Origin: Stieleria tagensis
Lineage (GTDB): Bacteria > Planctomycetota > Planctomycetia > Pirellulales > Pirellulaceae
Assembly (NCBI RefSeq): GCF_024129865.1
Contig: NZ_JAMYFE010000047.1
Coordinates: forward strand, 32,548 to 96,547
Direction: 5' to 3'
DNA length: 64,000 nt
The translations under genes and the position numbers were made by a program. Below the pieces are notes generated by a model, which did no database searches, was not told the DNA's origin, and saw only the letters and a list, made by a program, of their open reading frames with translations. Shown here in pieces: positions 15,001 through 20,358 of this stretch (position 1 is the stretch's first letter; each line of letters opens with the position of its first letter).

Positions 15001-17491
15001 CGTCATCCAGCGTGCCGTAGGGACGATTCAACGCAAAATTGAAATAACGTCTTTCGATCCCGCTGGTTCCATCAGCTCCGGCGCCCAAGAAATGTTGTTG
15101 CTCACCGATATCTCGGCCCCCAGGTTCGCCATCAGCGCCTGGATAATCGAACGGCGACCCGGAACCGACGATCCGACTGGAGATGTTGACCGAATACGGA
15201 GTCCCCTCGACGGTCGTGCCACCGAACAACGCCAGATTGTACGCCGACGCGACGGTGTCACCGGTCCCATTGAGGTTCAATTCGGTCACACGATTCGCAT
15301 CGCCTTGCATCCGCACCGGCGCACTGCTGCCGACTTTCAAGCGGAACGCACCTTCACCGGGCAGATCCGCCAGATCGGGTGTCGCAAAGGTCAACACCAC
15401 ACGATTAACACGGACTTGGATCTCGATTTGGTTCCCCGGACTCTGTGGATCCGGCACCAATCGCTTTTCGAACTCCTGGACCTCGATCGAATCGGGCAGG
15501 GTCACCAAATCATCGCCTGGACTGACCGTGTCGGCGGTGCGGATCAGCTGATAAAACTCGGGCCGTTTCAGAGTTTCCGTGCCCGGATTATTGGGGTCTT
15601 CCGATTTAAATAGATCCAAGTCATCAAAGTAAACTTCGATCTTGTTGCGCTGTGGATCCAGTGAACCGTCAGCGGCACGGACCACAGGCTGTGGCACCAC
15701 GGCCAAGACCTTGGCACCCAATTCCAATTCGAAATCATAGATGTCACGATCGGTCCCATTTTCCACAGGCACAAATGGATTTCCGTCGACCGCCAACAGC
15801 GGCGAACCATCGCTGGCCGGCACACCGGCACCGAAGACTTCGATGCGATAGCGACCATCGACAAGTGGTTCGGCAAACCTGGCGACAACCACGTGGTCGT
15901 TTTCATCAAATCCCAAATAGCCAGGGGAGATCACCACATCATCCGGCGTCCCACTGACCCCGTCACGTCCCACCGAAGTGATCCGAATGCCGTCGGCCAA
16001 GGAAGCGGGATCGATTGACGAATCACCGGTGAACCGGAACTTCAATTCCGTTGGTGCGGTCAGTTCCAAGTTCAGTTCGTTGGGATCAAACAGATCGCCG
16101 GCGTTGGGATTGACGCTTTGCAGTCGCAATCGTCCGTCATCCGGCTGAAAACTAAATGTCCGTCCGACACGCACGTCCATGTCGTAATGTTGCGTGCCCC
16201 CGGGCGCACCGAACACTTCAATGTAGTGCGTGCCGGCCTGGTCCAGACTCAATTCCGTGATCGTTTCGTCTTGCCCTGCAGCGGTGTTCTCGACAATCGC
16301 CAATTCGACTCCGGAGGCATCCAAGATGCGGAACCCCAGGTTCGCTTCCGAGCGCCGGTCGACCGGCGACGATGCGCCACCCTGTGGCCCGACGTCGTAG
16401 CGCGTACCGGTCGGCTTCAGATCGATCGACAATCGTGTCGCAACCAACGTGTCAAAGCGATACAAGTCCGAATCGTTGTTTTCGTCGATGGACAGGTTGG
16501 TCAACGAGGCCACTTCGTTGCGCAGCGTGCCGATGTCTGTCGCGGTGGCGATCGAATCATTGGGTTCGTTGGCGTCACCGTACAACGTGTTCGCGTTGAA
16601 GAAATCATCTTCCTGCGGACCGTAGAACGCAAAGTTGACAAACGGTTCCATCAACTTGGTTTGATTGACCGGTTCAGCGTGCGCTATCCCCAGTCCATGC
16701 CCGACCTCGTGGGCTAGCACATTGGTCAACCCGACGTTGCGGCCGCTCGGCCCGTCGTTGTTCAACTGGTAAAAATTGTCACCCGTGTCGATCACCATGT
16801 CGCCATCAAAGCCGGCGTTACCGCTGGCCGATGGGTAATAGTTGAACGCCAACACATTGGAATTGCCGTCGATGAATCGACCGCCAATTCGCATGTCCGC
16901 GCGGACTCCTGCGACACCAGCGAGATTGGTGTCTGCCGACGCCAGGGCCGCTCCATCGTCGAAGGGTTCGTAGGCAAATTCCAGACCGGTCTGATCGGCC
17001 CACATCCCATAGATGTTTTCGAAAATCGGGAACCAAGGCTTGTTGGCAATGATCGGTTCTGTGGAACCCCCGTAAATTCCATCGAAGAACGAAACGACAT
17101 CGCTGGTTCCCTCGGATTGCCCAGTGTTGGGATCCAAGATGTCGGTGCCATCGGGGACAATTCCCCATGTCAACGTGATCGGGTCGCCTGAATTGGGTGA
17201 TGTGTCGAGCGCGCTGGTTTGCCAACGTGAACCCGCCAAGATCGGATCCACCAATTGATTGATGCCGCGCGGTGCAATTCGCGACTCCCATTCGCTGACG
17301 ACGTTGTCGGGCGTGCCCGGTGCAAAGATGGCATGCCCCACCTCCGCCGCCAACAATTCTCGCTTCTCAAGCGTTTCCAATCGGGTCCCGCGGGATTTGA
17401 TCCGCGATTGCGGCCCCGTCGATTCCGATGGCCGATCCGACCGGGAAAGAATAGAAAAACGTGAGCGACGCAAAATAGATCGATTGGTCAT
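1..17491 (-). CDS. Giant secreted multidomain adhesin/metalloprotease-like protein (C-terminus outside window)
   Basis: Translating this minus-strand frame from ATG at 17491 gives an open frame to the left edge (5,830 codons, no stop seen). The N-terminus has the planctomycete export-type motif LETLEKRELLA at residues 38-48. A first metzincin-like domain carries HEVGHGLGIAH (261-271) and is followed by a PPC-type domain opening with EPNDS (about 300-420). A second zinc motif, HELGHSIGFGH, lies at 925-935 and is again followed by a PPC-like domain (about 975-1075). Right-handed beta-helix-like text occupies about 1100-2000 and 3330-3530. A GEVED domain (WVDFNGDGDFTDPGE ... GGEVEDYKV) lies near 4140-4230. 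From there to the edge runs a ladder of cadherin/Ig-like domains joined by PVNDAP-type linkers. Upstream of the ATG there is no clear Shine-Dalgarno site, and the frame is closed by a stop near 17628. Role in adhesion or extracellular proteolysis is inferred from the domains. The gene fills 27% of the window. Confidence 0.9.
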   Translation of the reverse strand, partial: MTNRSILRRSRFSILSRSDRPSESTGPQSRIKSRGTRLETLEKRELLAAEVGHAIFAPGTPDNVVSEWESRIAPRGINQLVDPILAGSRWQTSALDTSPNSGDPITLTWGIVPDGTDILDPNTGQSEGTSDVVSFFDGIYGGSTEPIIANKPWFPIFENIYGMWADQTGLEFAYEPFDDGAALASADTNLAGVAGVRADMRIGGRFIDGNSNVLAFNYYPSASGNAGFDGDMVIDTGDNFYQLNNDGPSGRNVGLTNVLAHEVGHGLGIAHAEPVNQTKLMEPFVNFAFYGPQEDDFFNANTLYGDANEPNDSIATATDIGTLRNEVASLTNLSIDENNDSDLYRFDTLVATRLSIDLKPTGTRYDVGPQGGASSPVDRRSEANLGFRILDASGVELAIVENTAAGQDETITELSLDQAGTHYIEVFGAPGGTQHYDMDVRVGRTFSFQPDDGRLRLQSVNPNAGDLFDPNELNLELTAPTELKFRFTGDSSIDPASLADGIRITSVGRDGVSGTPDDVVISPGYLGFDENDHVVVARFAEPLVDGRYRIEVFGAGVPASDGSPLLAVDGNPFVPVENGTDRDIYDFELELGAKVLAVVPQPVVRAADGSLDPQRNKIEVYFDDLDLFKSEDPNNPGTETLKRPEFYQLIRTADTVSPGDDLVTLPDSIEVQEFEKRLVPDPQSPGNQIEIQVRVNRVVLTFATPDLADLPGEGAFRLKVGSSAPVRMQGDANRVTELNLNGTGDTVASAYNLALFGGTTVEGTPYSVNISSRIVGSGSPFDYPGADGEPGGRDIGEQQHFLGAGADGTSGIERRYFNFALNRPYGTLDDGRQLFTTINEEQMQRVREIFALYSDQFGVTFVESVDQGTTVVVGDLAVNGGVSGPGGTLGIAGRALAIMDAAEPWYNGFGTGPNPNFSFFEVGMHELGHSIGFGHEYELDSGAIMAGPGTVDDFVYPGKHDVVHGQYLFRPDNTDADFYSFTVPAGETGLVNAATFAERLETGSLLDTNLALYKRVGSEIVLLSSNDDSFGTDSALEFQVNEGEYFIAVTSTGNQDLDPTISGSGGGGNTQGDYELRLKFTPNSRTIVDAAGTPIDGDADGTPGGAFDFWFQADDLADTIYVDAVAPLGGDGSPANPVREIDTALAMATAGQTIRIVGNAGADNQIGEPSDNFAGANDNLAYEIGRIASLGRTLDDGRDLIVPAGVNVMLDAGAIFKMLSSRIAVGSNNSGTDASEGSLQVLGTPHLPVFFTSYNDPGVGLERSELQIDPSPGDWGGIEIRNDVDRAEGRVELERQGIFTNSITGADIRFGGGVVSVNGGLTSVAPIQLNAARPSLINNRITESGSAAISADPASFEETNFTTPFYQRGDLFTPDYSRIGPVMYGNFVDENAVNGVLIRIDTEAGGEKESLLVSARFDDTELVHVLGDDLIINGNPSGARNQQQATNPQLTVLAAVAAPAGEPGLAAGTYEYALSFIDLYGNETLVSNATRSVVVAAGLAVQLQGLPSATSNYVSRRLYRRVAGTPTFGLVAELDRTSPNYLDALDTPTIPALTSGDYISEPDARLRVDPGVIIKSDGVRIETGFGGDLIAEGTLGTPIIFTSRSDDRYGTGGTFDTSADGVTEGASGDWAGLYIGPTSLVSLDHARLAFGGGRSTIDGTSSGFNALQIYQAEARVANTVFEASASGVAGTDAQRAGRGPNTPAVVYVNGAEPILVGNRFIGTTGGNTAAISFNVNDLNGTIVEDTGRQTGSVDLFSSDGGNHGPLVRGNTLEAAGLAGMVVRGDLMATAGIWDDTDIVHIVDGSVTDSNQHHYGGLRLQSRIDESLVVKFLDAGGTLTATGKNLDIQTRVGGTLQVIGQPDYPVVLTTIDDDTVGAGFDINGAPLTDNGGDGDSVPTSGSWKGIELLELANDRNVETITEAEALVSVGGDLNGTPASADVIGQLATGEKASDENLRLGFTIHGAISTDLDQDVYSFRATAGTEIWLDIDRTSATLDSVVELVGLDGTVLAASDNSVTETTSVSFGGGIALPMRESLFAPLNSNGSYQDLYSTNPLDAGMRLTLPGNLGASREYFVRVRGARGSVGLYELQIRLREADEFAGSTVRHSEIRYAQTGIETRGLPYHSLLTGEGGTAGPAIDLGNIGATDRGTISVSGDLANPNSTNRYRFTVARKNIQSGGNAVSLSATFDLDYADGLGRPDTTLLLYSMETNPPTLVMMAQDSNVVSDQASPLQGTDLDDLSRGSAGTQDPFLGTVELAAGDYEIVVVNNARMPSQLNQLVNGAPSNPDIRVEPVNSVLRIAEDRFDTRTPLVTAAAPVQTVVSGNANVVPFSLGDVDLMVLESDANSANQTQLESINAATGNSNGLYHENNLLLGEIISRPNGSLLAFTGAQAGNETDANTGATYFVDPATGTRTAAGTLGLTTFTAGVDANGNIVVNQAITSGTTNANGNGMLVTAVVEQVNSPTDSDMFIVAKRGNGANPFVGLSSGALAVHPGNNYVYRVDPDSGAVVNANQGAQDRVNNARGNGAGTQKIEVGRIDTPNGEDIVGTAIIGNTLYAFSEDGFVAEIPRNNLNSNPSSNTLRVLTPSSTTDIGVTNFVSATPAPAEVPGYENIVLLITGGGDLYAYDVIARDLVGVLSRSSEMVASDASSVRSITFSRTQENLWHVTNRTANLAADDPANKVGSSLYFGYEDGPNEGTYNTGSHAHGQFESDGFDLSEYDSADQPMLYFDYFLDTEDLEAFMLRNNVARDSLRVFVSSEESRDWTLVATNNGSQAGTFNDPNLPGGSTQNYDEFDVAINGYRDENGKGYVARELYDATDWRQARVPLAPWAGHRDVRIRFDFNSAGESERYVADLRAVEAKVILKAAGNREFELRHDPSGDTETFEFDFGTVLQAPAGSAISDGDQFTVDGTTFTFLQGTSVGTLINYSSSMTADQVANQIRIRLGGNGFITRADPSHASRFSVNATTFSAAQASLQAFMSVEQAGVAAGNIPVPIAIDASIAEIQSAMQLAIAEGFNQGASPANLTPYQLYRDSVRMYGFTVLNPGVLGFFQNDITTANVNSPPGQDAGVYPRGNEFSYLANNTARELQEGQRADNNNFRGVFIDDIVIGFAERGEAVSNAAPSIDLQDNPYHEATTGTLGNAVDQIDAGEFQLGIRLSAEYEEVTTEGGDIDAVRTFDTNDVIGQSVGLQFGTAANPLSGAEIPDGAFVQISDSVKVLRFEFDNVDLGISNDVTPGNIAVAYTSDMTATEIATALRDAINDPAVQADFKVFATSTDGTVKSNSATMVHLQGPAASNLLGGSNFAPSLSRLSVVRFGTEFTFQGTPFGFDGGDVNSFRDQGQIVLQNNVILDSQNYGIDIDAGPRRSDLPSPGSSQAFTTDNPDDLIPGVVVMNSVFVDNRTAGIRLGGDTQANSDAANQFARLINNTIVGGNVGIIVTENASPTLINNAIANTGTGIDASGAGSIELFATLFLNNSRNAQPNNLNLGAFPVLAGSTDVVFTDLNNRDLYPAALSLLIDNSVGAVNDRPGLLALKNSLGISGSPIIAPVRDISGQPRAAAPNNNGGGTGNNIFIDIGAFDRSDLIGPFASLLDPLDNGPVDSDVADSFVRVISGTLDRFEIQILDQDGAGLDDASVSSEKLNLTQDGRLLVAGVDYTFGYSETNNTILLTPASGIWNPSSAYEITLNNRSRTIGSAPSGIQVLDGEQFSIQDVGGTTAVFEFDSGFILDFTANPIADGDTLIYRSGNSALQIEFNDIDLPPGPTDPATTTVIDFSVTDPPEQLAFEIGEAFRNAAFLDLANAREFDETRVYVGGAAGDSLTINSTGLMLSGSAGVSAGAIPVAFIPSSAFTAETMAGQIIGEVFASPLNVPAFTPGGGLLYFENIARINGQAALSGLPNADIEPILDIAGNRLEPNRSNRETQFTILMPDVRLDFGDAILAGSSTYPTTLAQNGARHTVSDSFSPLLGSVIDTELDFAGSDDVIVSPITASGTGGLLGTVTGNVASISVNGPASGDTLTVDVGGTSRTYELVLATQPAAAGNIAVLYVPGAPDAITAQRLAAVIVDDMAVVNPLIDIVYERGSTAFDIQSVDDEDGVLVGSVMVNGNQVDGLFLDTDGSPLGFLNPSSPTGTQVIVNTTGNGLLDAWVDFNGDGDFTDPGEQVLRNQAMLDGQNRITINTPSDPAILASVDSAETWIRFRLSNAGNTTSDGVVVGGEVEDYKVLIADVVLPEPKDDFAGATLEDTAIEIVGADLLANDAANGVSPLTINLERDVLNGELVFNNDPIDPRWTYTPELDFYGTETFIYSLGGTAVVNGQTLPVRSSSVATVTITVTPVNDAPTASDHNQFEVLEPVDSAGTSIQLTNQDLLAGALPKAVLTPAQALDPGSALLPPWDESEQSLSVIQISVVAADGSLQPVVSNGTDIYDLVDGTFTADTHLPDGAGGFLTTGSVTVTVSGNEIVDVSFAPHWNYNEDNPVVPAADDFTFVYTIADDAATTLPDGSPASPLPSRETAQATVSIRVVPQNDSPVTSPDLITQVGGTRLDEDVVGFRIDSGLILANDLPALPSTVSPFFFGADDEINGLNQQTVELVTMQGATATVALGSVGGGIAVHENATGTGYILHSPQSVFTRFASSPPPTLPSGTASDQMVAVRYAGNSWQYSDDTTWVNFAPVSGDRLLAAVDFDQNEITSLQYTGGQVNGIPQGFITDSSTGPLTFTANEFGGVFDLNEFTVSGTEFKVSTDPDFPAEFRGYDSRPTEMGGTLTYDSSTGELVYTPATDFYGTDSFTYVIRDVPVNPSQPHHTLYAVGTVTLEVYPVNDAPLAQDRVLDESTSPADDRRLKVRESELLTVTAADLLQGAIPHAGRPTIGTPQDESGQVLNVVSLTVSDLQGATTVITSDGVYQTPRGTIHDVRFDANGFLIDFIYEAGVDFNADNPLTAGDRTEDWFEFTIQDSDQADWPQGGTRPVQPLQSSATATILVTPQNDAPAVGDDRISADPGSDWTIYFGNNPAPVPTEGSANQMMIPLAFLTQNDLPGPLTAGDENAAGGYLNDSAALLLSLPTQTTSLGGTVEILDQNGNLFVLYTPPEDAFGVDTFLYTATDSGIDEDTDGTRVDAPLSSDALVSILVTPSNDVPVSFDRVVQGIEDETTAFTADDLLGIGSAQPTLPIVADPNRDPLFNESEQIPNLRVVAITVGDQEFRSSTAPGSPIQLSYGTLELTFAGDAFVSGLYTPTSPDNNELIGVDEFNYIVADDGTVAIPDSGTFFGEPNDRMVTLPTVEGQPRRVTLPQTPVNDDPVFVEPPLNILERDDIGVPTVFQWATNIMGGPVTAQDEQSQVVHFQMISFSDPLNLFYQPPVLDRFDGTVDLYPDVDQFGQATMIVAVNDSEYLPNDPSFQNPQVLRTITINLQPVNDPPRINPDAVNVAAANPLAPTDDAYGVAADGSIRYVLKENNVDNNGVGSPYVIPVSNPDFLSSITSGDYQRPGLLDVFIAGPDNEISGAVDNANGGSQSLSLVDLFAGASSLTTDKNGTLEAVRDGQGEITALLYTPSAEFNKDIGGLDSFRYSVTDDGVSFVNGNLVPDPRTISGRVSLSIEPVNSKPIFTIAANPAEVLEDSGVKNVSGFASNISPGPLTATDEVGQDVEFHVTPTSFDPADIDTLFVQRPTITRDGTLIYQTAANVYGIFEFQVHLCDSGLTDSLDAPCVIGTVGANDRGDSNQSEPATFTLSVLPVNDVPTTIDGNAPPAVVVVEDGSILLSIGSSSGYDLLGAYHAGPENETTPTVFGGQTLRGQTVSLDQSQFPTSTQLGVPLEPVLDQSNQLIG

Positions 17492-17790
17492 AAAGCAGAC
17501 TACGAAAAGAAACCGTAATGCCAATAAAACCGCTCGAATCAGGGCGTTCGGAATTCCGATCCAACCGAGACACGGGCGAATGAAGAGCGACAGCAAAAAA
17601 TTCGCCGCGACAAAAATTCATTGCACTCAACTGCGGCCAAAGTCCTGGAAAGGCGCTTTGGGGCTCGCTAAGGCAAAAGTCACCGGCAAATTCCGCCGCT
17701 AGTCTAAATTCGAGGGAACCGGATAGCCACTAACAACAGTGCGATCGCTCGAATTTTGTTCAGGTCCCGCCCCACGCCCCCCCCGACTGA
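17492..17790. other. Intergenic stretch without recognisable gene
   Basis: About 300 bases lie between the start of the giant gene and the stop of the methyltransferase gene; both are on the minus strand, so this is the likely promoter region of the giant gene. I see no convincing small gene, RNA or strong hairpin. A minus-strand reading frame of 87 codons crosses it but ends inside the giant gene and has no recognisable features. Confidence 0.4.
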
Positions 17791-18543
17791 TTAAACCGGC
17801 AGAGTCCAATCGATCGTCCAGTGGCGGTCACTGGTCAGCTGGACAGCATCGCCGGGAACCTCGAATGAGGCCAGGATTTCCCGAATTTCATGCGCCGTCA
17901 GCGCGGCGTGCAACGATTGTCGCAACAGCTGCTTGGCGTAGTCGGATTCCGCCCGAGCGTGGGAGTCAACCAACTGTTCAATCGCCTCCGAATTTTTTGG
18001 GCGAAACAGATCCCTCAGGAACAATCGACCACCGGGACGCAAGATTCGGATCGCCGCCGCGATCATTTGCTGCGGCTCGGCCAAGTGATGCAGCACGGTG
18101 TTGCTGATCACGGTGTCGGCAATTCCAGCCCCATACCCGTCCAAGGTCTTGCAGTCGGCATGTTCCAAGTGAATGCGCCCGGTGACCCCGCCGAGCTCGA
18201 TTTCGATCCGCGCCGCCTCCAACATTTCGATCGATGAATCGATTCCCGTTACGTGCGCATCAGAATCCTGCTGGCACAGCAACACCGGTATCGCCGCCGT
18301 GCCACACCCCAAATCAATCACCCGGGGACCAACGGGTCCGCCACCGATTAGATCGCTGACAAAGGCTTGGTTGACCTGGTCGTGCCCCATCGCCAAGTAT
18401 TCGTCCACCTCTAACTGGCTGTCCATCGATTCAGGTTCCAGTGTCCGCCGCAGCGAGGACACCTCACCGGATGATTGCTCGGTGAACGGATTTGGCGAAG
18501 GGTCTGATGAAGATGGACTCACAAGCGTTCTCATGGTTTGCAA
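17791..18543 (-). CDS. Class I SAM-dependent methyltransferase
   Basis: The protein has up to 250 residues and a Rossmann-type methyltransferase core. Motif I is VIDLGCGTAAIPVLL (about residues 75-89), followed by an acidic residue at the end of strand 2 (TGIDSS), an HADC segment, a motif IV-like region (ADTVISNTVLHHL) and the post-motif LRPGGRLFLRDLF. This matches the ubiquinone/menaquinone-methyltransferase-like superfamily; the substrate cannot be read from sequence. The first 39 residues are Ser/Pro-rich and outside the fold, so the true start may be the internal ATG at 18426 (MDSQLEVDEYLAMGHDQ). It is transcribed away from the phosphogluconolactonase gene, with an inverted repeat in between. 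No pathway partner is adjacent. Confidence 0.85.
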   Translation of the reverse strand: MQTMRTLVSPSSSDPSPNPFTEQSSGEVSSLRRTLEPESMDSQLEVDEYLAMGHDQVNQAFVSDLIGGGPVGPRVIDLGCGTAAIPVLLCQQDSDAHVTGIDSSIEMLEAARIEIELGGVTGRIHLEHADCKTLDGYGAGIADTVISNTVLHHLAEPQQMIAAAIRILRPGGRLFLRDLFRPKNSEAIEQLVDSHARAESDYAKQLLRQSLHAALTAHEIREILASFEVPGDAVQLTSDRHWTIDWTLPV

Positions 18544-18567
18544 CGGGGACGGACTGGGTTCAGCCGT

Positions 18568-18618
18568 AGTGGATCTCGTTAAAGATCCTCAGCGGAAGGA
18601 TCTTTAACAAGATCCACT
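18568..18618. repeat. 22-bp near-perfect inverted repeat with 7-base loop
   Basis: The arms 18568-18589 and 18597-18618 are complementary with one mismatch in 22; the loop is CAGCGGA. The two flanking genes are transcribed away from it, so it cannot be a terminator for either of their 3' ends. It could be a protein-binding palindrome or a copy of a dispersed palindromic repeat. The sequence alone does not decide this. Confidence 0.8.
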
Positions 18619-18777
18619 CTCCGAAAACCAAGTGGAACGACCAACGGTTGCGGGGATGTTTTCAAGCGGTGATTGATCAGTAAGCTTTGTGAACGCTCGC
18701 TGACGATCTCGTTTAGAAATCTCGCTTGCAACCTGTACCGTTTCGCATGCCCTGCCCCCCCCTTCGCATCCACCGAT

Positions 18778-19479
18778 ATGAATTATCCATTTGAACCCTT
18801 CACCGATATTCCAACACTGCAGCAAACGGTGACGGATTCGTTTTGCGAATTGGTACAGCGCGTTGTTGCCGAAAACGATGTGTTTCGTGTCTCGCTGTCC
18901 GGAGGGTCGACGCCGCGATGCGTCTACGAAATGCTGTCGCAGCGCGATCTGCCCTGGGACAAAATCCACTGGTTCTGGGGCGACGAACGCAACGTGCCGC
19001 AGGATCACGACGAAAGTAATTTCCGCATGGTCAACACAGCGCTCCTGAGCAAGGTTCCCGTCCCAGCGGAAAACATTCACGGTGTTCCCGTCGACGTCGA
19101 ATCCCCTGAACAAACAGCGCTGCGCTACGAAACCACACTGCGCGAACACTTCACCGGCGAACGTCCGGTTTGGGACTTGGTGCTGCTGGGCATGGGCGAC
19201 GACGCGCACACCGCCTCGCTGTTCCCAGAAACAAAAGCACTCGATGAACAACAACGCTGGTTCGTTGAAAACTGGGTGCCAAAATTTGACGCCTATCGTT
19301 ACACGATGACCTATCCTGCCATCGCGTCGGGCAGCAACATTTGGTTCATCATCACCGGCCAAGCCAAACAACAAGCACTCAAACAAGTCCTGTTCGGCAA
19401 TTCCGATCCGGCCCAGTACCCCTCGCAGCGGATCCAACCGACGCGCTGGTTTGTGGACGCGGCGGCCTGCGAAGCTTGA
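18778..19479 (+). CDS. pgl: 6-phosphogluconolactonase
   Basis: The enzyme hydrolyses 6-phosphogluconolactone to 6-phosphogluconate in the oxidative pentose-phosphate pathway. The 233-residue product has the DevB/SOL family signatures: SGGSTPRCVYE near residue 42, WFWGDERNVP near 66, and LLGMGDDAHTASLFP near 140. The reading frame extends upstream to 18673, but the ATG at 18778 (MNYPFEPFTD) starts just before the conserved fold and gives the usual family length. No other pentose-phosphate genes adjoin it; its downstream neighbours are on the opposite strand. Confidence 0.93.
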   Translation: MNYPFEPFTDIPTLQQTVTDSFCELVQRVVAENDVFRVSLSGGSTPRCVYEMLSQRDLPWDKIHWFWGDERNVPQDHDESNFRMVNTALLSKVPVPAENIHGVPVDVESPEQTALRYETTLREHFTGERPVWDLVLLGMGDDAHTASLFPETKALDEQQRWFVENWVPKFDAYRYTMTYPAIASGSNIWFIITGQAKQQALKQVLFGNSDPAQYPSQRIQPTRWFVDAAACEA

Positions 19480-19566
19480 TCAGCTGATCCAGTCCGGCGG
19501 GGCGTCATCAAGAACGCACGCGCTGCCAACTCGGCGCGTTCCAACGGAGCAAACCGCGCAACAAAA

Positions 19567-19594
19567 AATCGCGACAGGAAAACCTGTCGCGATT
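19567..19594 (-). terminator. Rho-independent terminator after rplQ
   Basis: A perfect 12-bp stem (19567-19578 with 19583-19594) with a four-base loop lies 32 bases beyond the rplQ stop. Read on the minus strand, the stem runs into T's from the A-run at 19563-19568. In the plus direction no T-tract follows, so it should act mainly on the ribosomal-protein transcript. Confidence 0.85.
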
Positions 19595-19625
19595 CTTGTG
19601 GGTTTTGGAACGAGAACCGTTTGGC

Positions 19626-20273
19626 TTATGCCTTTTCGGTTTCGCCTTCGCCTTCGTTCGCATCGGTATCAGCGGCAGCAACCGGTTCGGCTTGAGCGTC
19701 ATCATTGCCTGAATCGGCAAACGATGGCTTTTCGGCCTTGCGGGTGACACGATCGTTCTTGCCGACCAATTCGAGAATTGCACGGGTTCCGGCGTCGCCC
19801 AAACGGGGAACGGCCAAGCGAACGACGCGGGTGTATCCGCCTGGTCGATCGACGTAGCGCTGTGCAATCGTGTCGAACAAGATCGCGGTGGCTTGCTTGT
19901 CACCGATCAACTGAACGATTCGTCGCTGTGCGGCAACCACGGGAGCGCGAGCGGCGGACCACTTTTGCCAGTCATCGCTGGTGCGCCATTTCTTGTATTC
20001 GTCGCTACCACGATCGGCGGTGCAGGCGAACTTCTCCGCTTCTTCAGCGAAGGGAATGGATTTTTTGGCGATGGTGATGCACTTTTCGACCAATGGTCGG
20101 ACTTCTTTGGCCTTGTGCAGCGTGGTGGTAATCCGGCCGGCAACTTTCGGAGCGTTGTCGTCGAATTCGGCGTCTCGTTCGGTCAGGAACAAAGCGCTGA
20201 CAAGGTTTTTCAGCAGGGCCTTTCGGTGGCTGGGACTGCGTCCCAACGTGCGGCCACGTCGTCTGTGTCGCAT
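19626..20273 (-). CDS. rplQ: 50S ribosomal protein L17
   Basis: The protein starts MRHRRRGRTLGRSPSHRKAL, the conserved L17 N-terminus, and later has the signature RPGGYTRVVRL and ends its core with ILELVGKND. At 215 residues it is far longer than the usual 115-130. About 40 extra residues sit near positions 70-115 (EEAEKFACTADRGSDEYKKW region), between the blocks that in E. coli L17 read LITLAK and RRLAF. A roughly 40-residue acidic Ala/Glu/Asp-rich tail follows the core. It is last in the minus-strand rpsM-rpsK-rpoA-rplQ group, 85 bases after rpoA, and is followed by a terminator. Confidence 0.95.
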   Translation of the reverse strand: MRHRRRGRTLGRSPSHRKALLKNLVSALFLTERDAEFDDNAPKVAGRITTTLHKAKEVRPLVEKCITIAKKSIPFAEEAEKFACTADRGSDEYKKWRTSDDWQKWSAARAPVVAAQRRIVQLIGDKQATAILFDTIAQRYVDRPGGYTRVVRLAVPRLGDAGTRAILELVGKNDRVTRKAEKPSFADSGNDDAQAEPVAAADTDANEGEGETEKA

Positions 20274-20358
20274 AACGTATTGGTAGGGTTAAATGGTTTC
20301 TATGCGTGGATTGTGCCGGGCAAAAGCCCAGGGTCGACAGTGCAAACGCGACTGCGAC

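Noticed and set aside
20..16717. Many plus- and minus-strand reading frames of 60-220 codons across the first 17 kb, for example 314-934 and 8984-9640 on the plus strand
   Set aside because: All lie antisense or out of frame to the giant gene, have Arg/His/Thr-rich shadow composition and show no domains or motifs.
17367..17630. Minus-strand frame of 87 codons over the start of the giant gene
   Set aside because: It overlaps the N-terminal coding region of the giant protein in another frame and has no recognisable signal or family.
18604..19437. Minus-strand frame of 277 codons opposite pgl
   Set aside because: It is the mirror of a well-supported phosphogluconolactonase gene and has no homology-like motifs of its own.
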